Source: Dugong dugon (lineage: Eukaryota > Chordata > Mammalia > Sirenia > Dugongidae). From it: a stretch of DNA of 64,000 nt. The stretch is from the NCBI GenBank assembly GCA_030035585.1, contig CM057461.1, positions 4,786,501 to 4,850,500 on the forward strand, given 5' to 3'. The translations under genes and the position numbers were made by a program. Within the stretch, counting starts at the first letter, position 1; each line of letters opens with the position of its first letter. The notes beneath the pieces are model-generated. The model ran no database searches. It was not told the origin of the DNA and was given only the letters and a program-made list of their open reading frames with translations. Positions 1-11,375 of this stretch are shown in pieces.

Positions 1-1010
1 TCCAATGTTCTCCCGGCGGAAATTGCCTCTCCAGTTCATTTCCCCAAGCCCTCGCTGCCTCCGCACACTCGCCACATCACATGTAATGAAAGTACCCAAG
101 TGACAAATGAAAAACCAGGGGAAGGCAGGGCGCTTGGTTTCCCTACAGCCTGTATCCCTATTTACGGAGGCACACTGTGGCTCTTGAGTGCTTGGCTGCC
201 GGACTTTTAATCACAGGGTGTAAAAATGAAAACCATTCCGAGAACCTGGACTGATTTCATTGGCTTCACCCACTGCTTTTGTAGATTAATTTTTCTAGAC
301 CAAAAAGAAAAAGCTTTCTATTTCGACTCTAACAAGAAATACTGGTTCCCTCCCCCGACTCCTGTCCCCCCGACCCAAAAGTTTCTTATATAAGGAGTTG
401 CTTTTCTGGGTTTTTTTTTTTTAAAGGAAGAGTTCACTTTCCCACCAGATGGGGAACAAAACGGCCGGTCTAAGACCCCACCACACCCCATCACTCAGGA
501 GACTAGATAATCAGCATCTTCTGGATGTATTTACAAAAACAAAATGCTTAAACATTTCAATAAACAGATTAAAACCCAGATTTGTATATCAGCCTCTGCC
601 AGCTGCTTCTCTAAGCCAAAAATACTTTTGTTCTTGTGAAACCACACGAGGATTATTCCTCAAATCCAAGGCGCTGTCCTGAGAGACCCTGGCATTTCCC
701 GAGGATTTGGTCTGATCTTCCTTTGCTGGTCTTTGAGCTGTGTTCTGGCTTCATTTCTCCCTGTCCTGTCCTCTGGGTGTTCTCTTACTGTTGTAAGTCC
801 CCTCAAATCCTTTTTGGAAGAAGGCAGAGCTCAAATTGTAAGCCACTCAAGTTCCCTCCAAAGCCAGAGTTCAGAACCCCGTCCCAACCAGAAGGGAAGA
901 ACCAGCATGGCCTGGATTCATCTCTCCTGGTAGCACCGGGTTCGTCATCCCCAGCTCCCTGTAGGACTTGAAGTGCTGGGAGTTTGTTTAAGTCTTTGAT
1001 TTAGCACCAA
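1..1010. other. Unclassified intergenic or intronic sequence
   Basis: No gene, RNA or repeat is recognised. Open frames are short and show no domain or splice-site structure. A T-run lies near 411-422. The stretch is presumably single-copy sequence. Confidence 0.5.
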
Positions 1011-1023
1011 CTCATCCATCTAC

Positions 1024-1221
1024 GGATCCCTGGTGGCACAGTGGTTAAGAGGTCAGCTGCTGACCAAAAGATCTGCAGTTTGAACCCACCAGACGCTCCA
1101 AGGGAGAAAGATGTAGCAGTTAGATTCGTAAAGATAACCTTGAAAACCCTGTGGGGCAGCTCTACCCTGTCACACAGGGTTGCTATGAGTCGGAATCGAC
1201 TCGATGGCGATGATTCTTTTT
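1024..1221 (+). mobile_element. AfroSINE copy
   Basis: Full-length tRNA-derived SINE. It opens with the Pol III A-box-like head 'tggtggcacagtggttaag', has the middle block 'gagaaagatgtagcagt', and ends 'gagtcggaatcgactcgatgg'. The flanks 'tcatccatcta' and 'ccatccatcca' look like a target-site duplication (TSD). This SINE family is the main reason for assigning the window to Afrotheria. Confidence 0.92.
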
Positions 1222-1233
1222 CCCATCCATCCA

Positions 1234-1689
1234 CGCGTTAGGTTGATCATCACTTCCTCACCTCCAGGAGGTGTTTTCCAGCATATCTCTCAAGGCCAGA
1301 GCTGAAGATAGAGTCTTCCCAATACAGGAGACAACTTGGGGGCTCCAACTCACTTTTACTATTCCCAGAGGATGAGAGACTCTGGGAATTTAGAGCTAAA
1401 GGCACTTTGGAGATCATCTAGCCCAGGAACAGCAAGTACAGGGGCATACGCCCCTCTCCCTCCTTCCGACACTCATGATGGACAGAGCTACTTGGTCACG
1501 GTACTCTTTCCCACTGAGCTTGGCATGAGAAGCCTCCTTTATCTGGACCTCCAGGCAATCATTCCCAGTAGACTTAGCTCTTGAGATAAAACCAATTGCC
1601 ATCCCCTCATTATAAAATAGAGGGTCAGCAAAAACCAAGGAAACCCTCACCAAATTACTGGGCTGAGGGGGGACCATGGGGTCCATGGT
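1234..1689. other. Unclassified sequence
   Basis: No gene seen. The piece near 1405-1430 ('ttggagatcatctagccc') resembles part of an old mammalian repeat, but too little is left to name it. Confidence 0.4.
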
Positions 1690-2425
1690 CTTGGGGAACA
1701 TCTAGCTCAATTTGCATAACATAGTTTATAAAGAAAATGTTCTACATTCTACCTTGGTGAGTAGTATCTAGGATCTTAAAAGCCTGTGAACGGCCATCTA
1801 AGATACTTCACCGGCCTCACCCCTTCGGGAGCAAGGGAGAAAGAAGAAAACAAGATACAAGGAAAAGATGAGTCCAAAGGACTAATGGACCACAACTACC
1901 ACAGCCTCCACCGGACTGAGTCCAGTACAATTAGATGGTGCCTGGCTACCACCACTGACTACTTTGACAGGGATCACAACTGAGGGTCCCTGATAGAGCT
2001 GGAGAAACAAGTAGAACAAAATTCTAACTCACAAAAAAGGACCAGACTTACTTGCCTGACAGAGACTGGAGAAACCCTGAGAGTACAGCCCCTGGATACC
2101 CTTTTGGCTCAGTAATGAAGTCACCCCTGAGGTTCACCCTTCAGCCAAAGATTAGACAGCCCCATAAAACAAAACGAGACTAAAGGGGCACACCAGCCCA
2201 AGGACAAGGACTAGAAGGCAGGAGGGGACAGGAAAGCTGGTAATAGGGAACCCAAGGTCGAGAAGGGAGAACGTTGACGTGTCGTGGTGTTGTTAAACAA
2301 TGTCATAAAGCATTGGTTAACTAAGTGTTTAACTGTTAGTTATGTACTAACTGTTTAATGAGAAACTAGTTTGTTCTGTAAAGTTTCACCTAAAGTACAA
2401 TTAAAAAAAAAATGTTTTTAAAGTA
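1690..2425 (+). repeat. Unnamed repeat B, copy 1 (L1-mobilised type)
   Basis: About 700 bp, closely similar to 44803-45416 from 'cttaaaagcctgtgaacggcc' onward. It ends 'aaagtacaattaaaaaaaaaa', a poly(A)-like tail. It has no long open frame. The second copy carries a 15-bp target duplication, so the family moves by L1-type retrotransposition. It may be an L1 3' UTR or a non-autonomous RNA; I cannot name it. The left boundary is uncertain. Confidence 0.75.
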
Positions 2426-2446
2426 AAAAAAAAAACAACAAGCAAA

Positions 2447-2576
2447 CACTCAGTGAGATGGGTTGACACAACAGCCACAGCAATGGCCTTAAACACGCCA
2501 ACGATCGTGAAGACAGCGCAGGACCGGACAAGGTTTCGTTCTGTTGTACATTAGGTCGCCAGGAGTCTGAGCCAAC
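2447..2576 (+). mobile_element. RTE1-type LINE, 3' tail
   Basis: Matches the 3' end of the RTE copies elsewhere in the window: 'cagtgagatgggttgacaca', then 'gtgaagacagcgcaggaccgg' and 'tttcgttctgttgtacat'. Non-coding, 5'-truncated fragment. Confidence 0.85.
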
Positions 2577-3095
2577 TTGACGAACTTACAAACAAGCACA
2601 TTTTAAAGATCGAAAAGCAGGGAAGGTTGACCGACTCATGAATAAAGTAGAACCAGGACCCAACTCCACCAGAGTGCATACCATGACCGCCAACACCAAA
2701 ATCTGACTGCGACTGTTTCTGCCTTAGTGCTGTGTGCACATACGTGCAAATACAGGCACATACGCAGGTGTCTGCACCCTGAAAATACAATGCATGAGCA
2801 CCATTCCTGTTTTCTGCCCAGTAAAGAGGGTTTTGGCTTTGTCTAATCCATTCCTTCCCTTCTCCTTCTTCTGGAAGAGTTTTGTCTTTACTAGACTAGC
2901 CCTTTAGCCTTTTCAGTGATGCATAGTCGAGATAATTGGGGATAAAAACAAGGACAAAAGCCAAACGGGCAGATTCTGATGGAAAAAGCAACAAAGGAAG
3001 AGAGCATTCCCATCCCCAGGTGCCAGGCAAACATGTGTTGTGGACATTGTATTCAACAGTTTCTCGTTCATTCACTCAATACCAACCATGAATCA
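2577..3095. other. Unclassified sequence
   Basis: No gene or named repeat recognised. A CA/CG alternating patch lies at about 2735-2775. Confidence 0.45.
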
Positions 3096-3565
3096 CAGCC
3101 ATGTTCTGAGCTCTGTTCTAGGTCTCAAGGACCAGGGAGAATGAGGCAGATAAAGTCCCTGGCCTCATGAAGGTGGCATTCTAGTGGGTGAGATACCCAT
3201 AAATAAGAAAGCACGTAAATGAGCCAGGTGATTTCAGACAGAGATAAGTGCAATGGAGAAGGAAAAAGAGAGAGTGGTCTGGTGAGTGATGAGGGAGAAA
3301 AGAGGAAGGGCACCTCTGAGGAGAGACATGAATGATTCAAAGAAAGATTCAGCCGAGAAAACCCGAGGCCAGAGTGTTCCAGACAGAGGGAGCAATAAGT
3401 GCAAAGGCCCTGTGGTGAGAACTCACTTGGCAAGTTAAGAAAACCAGCAGAAGGCTAGCGGGTCTGCAGAGTACCAGCAAAGAGGAGTGCTAGGAAAAGA
3501 AGTCAGAGGACATACAGAAGACAGATCATGCAGAGCTTTTTAGGCCATGGGGGAAATTTTGTCCT
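3096..3565 (-). repeat. L2 LINE fragment, 3' region
   Basis: Read on the minus strand this follows the L2 3' region. On the plus strand it shows 'agtccctggcctcatgaagg', 'gtgttccagacagagggagc', 'aagtgcaaaggccctg' and 'tcatgcagagctttttaggc'. These are antisense to the conserved end of L2 ORF2 and its 3' UTR. Heavily diverged, with no open frame. Confidence 0.8.
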
Positions 3566-3584
3566 GAGTACCCTTGAACTGAAG

Positions 3585-3979
3585 GAGGCCAGGTGGTGCA
3601 ACAATTAAGCACTCAGATGCTAACCAAAAGGTCAGAGTTTCAAGCCCACCTGGTGAGCTGCTCCCATAAAGATTGTTGTTGTTGGGTGCTGTCGAGTTGA
3701 CTTCCGACTCCTAACAGCCCCATGTGCCAAAATAGAGCTGCCTGATAGAGTTTTCTAGGCTGTAATCTCTACAGGAGCAGATTGCAAGGTCTTTCTCCCG
3801 TGCAGCTGCTGAGTGGGTTCGAACCGTTGACCTTGCGTTAGCAGTCGAGCACTTAACTGTTGCACCTCCAGGGCTCCTTTCCTTAAAGACTACAGTCTCA
3901 AAAACTCTGTGGAGTAGTTCTACTCTGTCACATAGCACACTGTGAGTCAAAATTGACTCGACAGCCCTTCACAACAACA
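3585..3979 (+). mobile_element. AfroSINE interrupted by an antisense AfroSINE
   Basis: The plus-strand head lies at 3585-3674 and the 3' part resumes at 3883 ('ttaaagactacagtc') to about 3979. The interruption is an antisense SINE (3675-3882). The break falls inside the block that reads 'taaagattacagcc' in intact copies, and this block is duplicated on both sides. Confidence 0.9.
3675..3882 (-). mobile_element. AfroSINE nested in a sense AfroSINE
   Basis: Complete antisense copy, from 'gttgttgttgggtgctgtcg' to 'tgcacctccagggctccttt'. Flanking 9-mers 'ataaagatt' and 'ttaaagact' form the target duplication, so this copy is younger than its host. Confidence 0.9.
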
Positions 3980-4583
3980 ACCATTGAACTTCCCCTGGGG
4001 CGAGTAAGGCAATTGAGAGGAATACCAGAGTTAGAACAGATGGAAGACTATTTCAGAGTTTGAAGGGGAGGGAGACGGGAGCTTCCATGGATGAGAGAAA
4101 GGTGGGTGGGAGAAGAAAGAAGGAATTTTAGTTTTGCTGTGGACCATGCTTCAACTTCACAGTGCTCGATAAATACCAGCAAAGAACTTGAGTTATTTTC
4201 ATATTGCTTTCTGTTTGCTACACTGAAGTGGGTGCTCATAAAGCCACTCTGAGACTGAACCACATGAGTCCCAGTTATAATAGGGTTACGGATTCATTCT
4301 CTGGGATTTGCCAGTATGCATGAACATTCATGTGTGCATCCTTGCAGAAGCCCAGTTTCTGGATGCATATGTTTCTCTCCCTAAAATGGGGAAAACCAAC
4401 CCAGACTCTGCAGAAATATCCCATCCTCCATGAAGCAGGACCCAGCTCAGCCGTGCAGAGGGAATCCCACCACCTCTGGAACCCTGTAGCATCACAGGGG
4501 AGACCTGAGGAGGATGATGCACTATAATTATCATAGAGCTCAATCTCCCACCCTTGGAGATCAGACAGAAATTTAACTTTCTT
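3980..4583. other. Unclassified sequence
   Basis: No gene or recognisable repeat. Short frames on both strands lack any domain signature. Confidence 0.45.
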
Positions 4584-4595
4584 AGCCTAGCTGCA

Positions 4596-4806
4596 AGGAG
4601 GCCTGGTGGTGCAATGGTTAAGTGCTCAGCTGCTAACCAAAAGGTAGGCGAGTCAAACCTACCCAGCAGCTCGGAGGAGAAAGACCTAGTGATTTGCTCA
4701 ATAAAGATTATAGCCAAGAAAACCCTATGGGGAAATTCTACTCTGTCCCATGGATTCCATGGGGTTGCTGTGAGTCAAAAGTAGACTCAACGGCACACAA
4801 CCACAA
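4596..4806 (+). mobile_element. AfroSINE copy
   Basis: Full-length, from 'ggaggcctggtggtgcaatgg' to the 'gactcaacggcacacaacc' end. The flanks 'agcctagct' (4584) and 'agcctagtt' (4813) form a 9-bp target duplication with one mismatch. Confidence 0.92.
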
Positions 4807-4916
4807 AAACACAGCCTAGTTCCAAGTCAGTACTTGGTATGCCTTGGTAGAATGAGGCCTCTCAGCTGTGTTGGGAGAGCAAAAATTGCTGGTGGCTTCC
4901 TCAAAGAGTTCACTAC

Positions 4917-5118
4917 ATTATGGTGATGGAAAGTTTGGTGCGGATTACTGGAGAAGGTTGCAAAACATGATTAATGTAATTGATATTGGTAAATTGTACA
5001 CGTGAAAAACGTTGAATGCTAATGTTGGGTTATATATATTTTTACAACAATAAAAAATCTCTTCCAATGATTATGCATTTGTTTTTGGTTTTGTTTTCTC
5101 TTCTTAAAAAAAAAAAAA
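4917..5118 (+). mobile_element. 5'-truncated L1 insertion (3' UTR only)
   Basis: About 200 bp of L1 3' end ('gtaattgatattggtaaatt ... acaataaaaaatc') finishing in a poly(A) run at 5106-5120. It is bounded by a perfect 14-bp target duplication, aaagagttcactac, at 4903-4916 and 5119-5132. Truncation, tail and duplication are the classical L1 target-primed signature. Confidence 0.92.
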
Positions 5119-5132
5119 AAAGAGTTCACTAC

Positions 5133-5765
5133 CGTTGCACTACAGCTCCTTCCTGCCCTGTCCCCACTTGTCCAGAGCTCAGTAGGACGGGGACAGCCCA
5201 CCTGGGCCTACCTTCATGGGTGTGCTGCCGGGCACTGAGACCAGCCAACATGTCTGTCCAGCCTCCCAGTCAGGGCTGTGGCAGTGAGCCTAGGCTGCCT
5301 GGGCAGAGTCCAGCACAATGAAGCCCCTCACCTTGTAGACCTGGAGCACACTCCGATGAGGCAATCTCTCCTCCCGCCAAGCCTTCTGATGCCCAGGGGA
5401 GTCCACCCGTGAAGATGCACCCAGGCCCTGTGACTAGGCCAAACTGAAATCAGACTGTGGCCCTCTCAAAAGTCAGGCAGTGGGTCTCAGCAGTTCCATA
5501 CCTGGTGGGCTTCTTCCTATTCTTGTTGGGGACTGGAGCATGGGGGCCAAGGGCCACAACACAGGTTCTCTGGAGCAAATATGGTGAGGAGGATGGGTGA
5601 GTGGGGCAGTGGACTCAGGAGCAGCGTCTGCATCGTCCCAAGGGCTGGGGATGGTGGTGTAGCCAAGTAGAGTTATGATCCGACCATACAGGCCAAAGTT
5701 AGCCAAAGTCCAGTTACCTGCCTTCACCTTTGCGCCACGCAAATCCATCTACCACTCCATCATCA
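5133..5765. other. Unclassified, moderately GC-rich sequence
   Basis: No gene or named repeat. The antisense frame at 5473-5748 has no domain resemblance and no splice context. Confidence 0.4.
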
Positions 5766-5981
5766 AGACCAAACCAAACTCACTGCCATCGAGCTGATTC
5801 CAATTCATGGTGACCCCATGTGTGTCAGAGTAGAACTGTGCTCCATAGAGTTTTCAATAGCTGATTTTTTGGAAGCAAATAGCCAGGCCTTTCTTCTGAG
5901 GCACCTCTAGGTAGATTCAAACTGCCAGCCTTTCAGTAAGTAGTGGAGCACTTAACCACTTGGGCCACCCAGTGACTCCTA
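5766..5981 (-). mobile_element. AfroSINE copy
   Basis: Antisense full-length copy. It shows 'actgccatcgagctgattcc', 'ccatgtgtgtcagagtagaac', then 'gtagattcaaactgccagcc', ending 'cacccagtgactcc'. Confidence 0.9.
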
Positions 5982-5989
5982 CTCCAGAA

Positions 5990-6345
5990 CCAGAAGGATC
6001 TTTTTCAAACACACCCCCATGCTAGTTAGAACCTTCGATGGCTCCCCATTGCTCTTAAGAAGTAACCATCTCCTCCAGACTACAAGGTCCTGGGTTGTCC
6101 ACCCTCTGCCCCACTCGCAGCCCCTTCTCAAACCCCACCCTTATTCGCTGCATCCCAGCCACACGCTGGCCTTTCAGTGCCCCAGCTCCTCCTGCACAGG
6201 TCAGGACCACCGCACCTGAGATGCTGTTTCTGCCACCACCCCTACTGCCTCCTACCCAGCCTTCCTATCTCCGCTCAGTGACCATGTCTTCAGAGAGTCT
6301 TCTTTGTCACCCCCTCCCTGACCCAGGTCTGATGCCCCTGGGCTC
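5990..6345 (+). repeat. L2 LINE fragment
   Basis: L2 3' ORF2/UTR remnant in sense: 'gatggctccccattgctctt', 'actacaaggtcctgggttgt', then 'ccatgtcttcagagagtctt' and 'gtcaccccctccctgacc'. It continues past the SINE at 6377 into 6585-6705 (the '...aacgatacaaaccccgcaaagg...cacagtaggtgtac' 3' end). No intact frame. Confidence 0.78.
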
Positions 6346-6376
6346 ATCTGAGTTGCAATTAAACAATTACATGTCT

Positions 6377-6580
6377 AGGAGCCCTGGTGGCACAATGGCT
6401 AACTGCTGGACTGCTAACCAAAATGTCAGCGGTTCAAACCCACCCAGCGGCTCCATGCGAAAAAGACCTAGCAATCTGTTCAGGAAAGATTGCAGCCTAG
6501 AAAACCCTACGGGTCAGCTCTACCCTGTCCCGTGGGATGGCTATGAGTCAAAAACCAACTTGACGGCGCCCAGCAACAAC
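6377..6580 (+). mobile_element. AfroSINE inserted in L2
   Basis: Full-length sense copy between two consecutive parts of one L2 remnant. Head 'aggagccctggtggcacaatgg', tail 'cgcccagcaacaac'. Confidence 0.92.
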
Positions 6581-6584
6581 TAGA

Positions 6585-6730
6585 TGTATAATTACCTGTT
6601 CAACGATACAAACCCCGCAAAGGCAGGGATTTTTCTAGCTTGTTCTCCAGCTCTGAGCCTGTTGTTAGCACACAGTAGGTGTACAGTGCATGGAATGGAT
6701 GCATGCATGAACCTCCAATCACCCTGAAAT

Positions 6731-6761
<31 letters not shown>

Positions 6762-7025
6762 ACACCTCCACTGTGCTGGAACGCCCTTCCTTCCCTGCGT
6801 CCACATACCCAAAACCTACCCATCCACCAAGGTGGAACCCAAATGCTGCCTCCTCAATCAAGGTCTTCGGGACCACCCCCCGCCAGCTAGACGTGATCCC
6901 CTCTCTTTTGAACCTCAACAGCACGTGCCCCATGCCTCTCTCTTTCTTGGTGTGTATCTTTACCTGCCTTACTCTGTAGTGGGTCAAGTCTGCATACTGG
7001 ATTCTAAGATCCTCAAAGGTGAGAA
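6585..7025 (+). repeat. L2 remnants with a (CA)n microsatellite
   Basis: 6585-6705 carries the L2 3' end. 6731-6758 is a CA/AC run of about 14 units. 6785-7025 is a second sense L2 piece ('tggaacgcccttccttccct', 'atgcctctctctttcttgg', 'tggattctaagatcctcaaagg'). Confidence 0.7.
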
Positions 7026-7028
7026 AAC

Positions 7029-7238
7029 CAAAACCTAACCCGTTGCCATTGAGTCAATTCTGACTCACAGAGACCCCATGTGTTACAGAGTAGAACTGAG
7101 CTCCACAGGATTTTGTTGGCTGCAGTCTTTACAGAAGCAGACCACCAGACCTTTCTTCCATGGCACTGCTAGGTGGTTTGGAACCGCCTACCTCTAGGTT
7201 AGCAGCTGGCTGCAAACTGCTTGTGCCATCAGGGGCTT
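7029..7238 (-). mobile_element. AfroSINE copy
   Basis: Antisense full-length copy. It shows 'ccgttgccattgagtcaatt', 'agaccaccagacctttcttcc', and the end 'gtgccatcaggggcttctt'. Confidence 0.9.
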
Positions 7239-7269
7239 CTTGAAAGGGGAGGGCCACACCTTTTTTCTT

Positions 7270-7430
7270 GCTGCAGCCCCTGAGATGATGCCTGGCACAC
7301 AGCAATGGCTAATAGCAGCCACAACCGACAGGACAATGTGCCAGAAATGCCTCCAGACCATGCTGTCAGTGGGCTGTGTCACGGCCCCAATTTACAGACA
7401 GGGAAACTGAGGCTCCAAAGGTGAGCACTC
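7270..7430 (-). repeat. MIR fragment
   Basis: Antisense MIR core: 'gatgcctggcacacagcaatgg' and 'caatttacagacagggaaactgaggc'. Old and diverged. Confidence 0.6.
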
Positions 7431-7784
7431 AGCCAGTGGCCCCATCTATCTGGCCCCATGACACCAAGCTCTCGCACCGGTACTTCCCCAGAGAGGGGTG
7501 AGCAGCCTCCCCCCCCCCCCACCCCATCAGCACACCCCAGGCTCAGCCTCCACTCTCGGGGGGCTTTTCCCAATACCTAGGACTCAGTCGGCACCAAATT
7601 TGGGGCCAGTCCTTTTTAACTCTAAGAGCACAGTCCTAAACAACCCTGGCAAATCTCCATGACGAACTTTGAAAATTGTTCTCCATCTGGGGAAAGTCCA
7701 CACCCTGGGTCCGGGTTTTCCTGCCATCCTCAATCCCTGAAAGTGCCGGGCACCTGGCAGAGACAGAGAGCGCGGCAGCTGGGG

Positions 7785-7970
7785 TCCAGTCTTGACTCAG
7801 TGTCTCACCACTGGTGGGCAAGTCACTGAACCTTTCCAAGTCTCATTGGACTCATCTTTCAAGTAAGGACGACTGCAACCACAGGCATCTGGGAGGATTC
7901 AGTACAGAAGGCTCCCACAGGGTATCCCGCATACAGTAAACACCCCGTAGACAATAACTGTAGCGTTATT
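7785..7970 (+). repeat. MIR element
   Basis: Sense MIR: 'gggcaagtcactgaaccttt', 'ctcattggactcatctttcaagtaagg', then the 'gaggattcagtacag ... cagtaaacacc' 3' half. Confidence 0.75.
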
Positions 7971-9955
7971 GTTGTTCTGAGTATTCTCCTCCATGGTCCC
8001 CAGGCCTGGGCACCTCGGCAGGAGGGTGGTGAGGGAAGGGCTGCCTCTTTCTCTCCAGAGAGAAGTACCGGAGCCCGGGAGAGGTTATCCTAGGACACAG
8101 GAGCCCAGTGGCTTCCTAGGACTGCATGGATCACGGTGGCAAGTCACGCACCCTCAACATGCCCCGCAGCCTCAAGCAGCCACCTCCACACGGCCCCCTC
8201 ACATCCTCATCCATGCGGGAACACGTGTGCGCACTCACACGCACACACACGCACCTCCCACCAAGCCCATGTGCCACCCGGAACGTGGACCCCTCCGCCG
8301 ACACACCTGCCGTGTGGGAAACCCACGGCCGCTGGAGGCTGGGCTCACGGTCTCCCATCCAGGTAGGTGAGCTGGTGAGGTGGGCCCAGTGTATCTGCAT
8401 ATGATTTGCGTGTGTTGACACAGCCGTTCCCATCTCTGTGCGGAGCGCTTCACGCTAACCTGTTATTACTGCGCCTCTGAAGCTGGGTACCCTGCGCACC
8501 CGCGCCTCCCGCCCACGCTGCGAGTACTAGGAGTGAGACAGGCCGGGATGACATCCGGCGCTCGGGCAGCTACTCCACTCCCTGGGTCCTAATTTCTCAT
8601 CTGGACAATGAATGGCAGAGCCGGGGGGGCCTTCCTGCACACGAAGTGCCTAGTACCTGCCCAGAGCCGGTACCTGCTGGCTCAGAGTAGGTGGTTTCTC
8701 ATTATCCGTGGTATCTTATTAAGTCTGGATGGAGAAGTTGGCCCTCAGGCTCCTCCCATGTGATGTTTCTGAGCTCACCTGGCCGGCTCCCTGGGCTGCA
8801 GTTACCAGATGTGGCAAACCAAAATACAGGCTGCCTGGTGAAATCTGAACTCCAAAGAAACAATGGGTAATAGGTTAGTGTAAGTCTGTCCTCTGCAATA
8901 CCTGGGACATACTTATACTAAAAGAGTATTGGTTGTTCACCTGAAATTCACATTAACTGCATATTCTGCATTTTCTCTGGCAGCGCTACCTCTGACCTGG
9001 GGACCACGGCTCCCCCGATCACTAATATCCTTCTCCCCACGCCTTCACCTAGCCGGCAGGAGCTCGGCCTTTACCCCTAAGTGTCGAGCTTCCCAACTTA
9101 GGGTAGGAAGGGGGGCAGAGGTTAGGTGGGGGGTACTGAGAATTGCTGGAGGTCGAGGAAGAAAAAGAGAGAGAGAGAGGACACACGTGTTTCCTAATTT
9201 AGGTGACAATCTAAAATCTGTTCCTCTCTGGTTTCTGTAGGAGCTGACAGTCAGCACGAACATGAGGCCGCGTTTCCTGTGGCAAAGGGCGCACGTGTTT
9301 GCATCAACAGGCAGGCTTCTAGGGCTCCCCTCAGGATGTGAGTCCCAGGGAGGTCACAGAGGGAGAGGTGCATGGCAGAGGGGGCGGCAGGAGGGGCCGC
9401 GTGGGGCGATGGCCAGCGCTGGGTTGGAGTGAGGACCTGGTCCTGGGCTTCCGGGAAAGCCTTCCCCCCTCCGCCCTCTGCTCTGGCCCTTTGCCTGGCT
9501 TCCCCCAACACACAGTCAAATGGGGCCCTTCACAGAACACAGTTATGACCATGGATCTTGCCAGATTCCCTATGTATGTGGGGAGGACCATAGCTCAGGG
9601 GTCTAAGTTCAAGTCCCTGCTCGACCATGTACTCGGAATCCACGACAAACATGTAATAAGGCTTGTGTGGCCTGATGCTGTGGAAAGCGTCTGCTCTGTG
9701 TTCACGGGCTCCCTCATCTGGAGCTAGGATGACAGGCTAAGTCCAGGCTTCTCCATCTGGTGGGCTGGGGTCACTTCCGGAAGGGACCAAGTCGTGGGCC
9801 ACTGACATATCCTCTGGAGTGCTGATTTCCCTTCAAGGTTTTCAGGGGGAAACGTTATCTTATCATAAGATCAGTGGACACAGTATGGAAGGTATTGCAA
9901 AAGTTTTGTATTTTAAGATAAAAATGTAAAAATATCTCAAGTTTTAAAAATGTGT
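7971..9955. other. Unclassified GC-rich sequence with alternating CA/CG patches
   Basis: No gene recognised. 8221-8254 is rich in alternating purine-pyrimidine sequence (cacgtgtgcgcac, then cacacgcacacacacgcac). 8575-8715 looks like a worn sense MIR ('taatttctcatctggacaatg'). A (GA)n run lies at 9160-9180. Frames at 7993-8370 and 9338-9727 are compositional and show no protein family. Confidence 0.45.
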
Positions 9956-9959
9956 AAGA

Positions 9960-10085
9960 CTCAGATTCCTCCTCCATAAAAGGGTGATGGTGACAGCACC
10001 AACCTCACGGGGCCGTTGCAAGGACGATATAAAGAAATGCAGGTAAATGTCTTCCTGGGCCAAACCCACGGCAAATGGTAAGATC
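9960..10085 (+). repeat. MIR fragment, 3' half
   Basis: 'cagattcctcctccataaaagggtgatgg' followed by 'acctcacggggccgttgcaagg' matches the later half of MIR in sense. Confidence 0.65.
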
Positions 10086-10156
10086 TGCTCACGTTGCAGT
10101 TATGACTACCATCGAGACAGGGATCAAAGACTAGGACCCTTTCATCTGGTTGTAGG

Positions 10157-10334
10157 AGGCCTGGGGTGGCGTAAACAGTTAAACGCTCAGCTACTAACTG
10201 AAAGGTTGGAGGTTCAAGTGCACCCAGAGGCACCTTGGAAGAAAGACCTGGCAATCTACTTCTGAAAAATCAGCCATTGAAAACCCTGTGGAGCACAGTT
10301 CTACTCTGACACACATGGGGCAGCTGGGTTTTTT
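10157..10334 (+). mobile_element. AfroSINE copy, older variant
   Basis: Sense copy, from 'ggaggcctggggtggcgtaa' to 'gacacacatggggcagctgg' and a T-run. It belongs to the variant with 'cttctgaaaaatcagccattg', also seen at 52246 and 57884. The 3' end lacks the usual 'gagtcggaatcgactc' block. Confidence 0.85.
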
Positions 10335-11188
10335 TCATCTGATCTTTCATACCAGACCTCCAGATGCATAAAGAAATCACCAAACAGCAAAGGGACTCCA
10401 GGTTCTGGGCGCCAGAGGAAGTTTCCACTGGTTTCCTGGTGGTATCCTCTGGTCAGATCGCAAACAGAAGACAGGGGTCTGAAAGCCACATGCCTTGTGT
10501 GACATGCCAGAAGGGACACATGCCCCATGCATCTGTGGCCACAGACGTGGCCAGCCTGGAAGGGGCCAGAGGACCTCCCGACAAACAGAGAGACCACCTC
10601 CTGCTCTCCTACCGTTGCCTCTTGCCAAGGCTGAACGCAGGGTTCCAGCCTAGAACAGCTCAACAGTGCCTGCATCTCCCGGGCTCAGGACGCCCTAGTG
10701 AAGGATGTGACAGTGTTCAAGGGGTGCCGGTGTAGCTGGGAGGGCGGGACTCACCCCCAGGCACACGGAGCTGAGATGGGTGGCTCAAGATCTCTGAATC
10801 AGCTCTCTGAGCGAAAGGATAGCACTGAACCTCATGGCAGGCATGAAACCCAAGGTCGCGAGCACCCTGCTTGCTCATACCTTCTGGGTGGTTGTGACCT
10901 CTCTTCTCAAGTCTTCCAGAAACTCAGTGGCAGTGCTTCTTGAGTGCCTGGAAACTGGTTTGCCAATGGTTAGCAGAGATCAGCTACTCACTTTGCATTT
11001 TTCCACTCAACAGAGGGGATGGCCATGTTCCACAAGTCATCCTGGGATCCTTCCAGCCTACTCTGGGGACATCGGCCATGCCACTGTCTTGGATGGACCA
11101 ACGTCAAATGACTTGTGAACAAAAGGATGACTATCTTGATAAATGTCGCCAAACAATTCACTAGTCAGTGACTGAGTCTGACTCTATG
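10335..11188. other. Unclassified sequence
   Basis: No gene. It contains one half of a shared 29-nt segment (10352-10380; partner at 13029-13057) described in the findings. Confidence 0.45.
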
Positions 11189-11189
11189 G

Positions 11190-11374
11190 TAACCAGTTGC
11201 CTTCAAGTCATTTCCAACTCATGGCGTTTCAGAGCAGGACTGCGCCCCATAGGTTTTCAAGGCTTTTGGAAGCCGATTGTGAGGGCTTTCTTCTGAGGCA
11301 CCTCTGAGAGGACTCAAACTGCCAGCCTTTCGGTTAGTAGTAGAGTGCTTAACCGTTTGCACCAGCAGGGACCA
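11190..11374 (-). mobile_element. AfroSINE copy
   Basis: Antisense copy: 'aaccagttgccttcaagtca', 'aaggcttttggaagccgatt', 'cagcctttcggttagtagta', ending 'caccagcagggacc'. Confidence 0.9.
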
Positions 11375-11375
11375 G

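Noticed and set aside
6095-6583. 162-codon frame as a gene
   Set aside because: It runs from an L2 remnant through an AfroSINE, so it is a chance fusion of repeat sequence.
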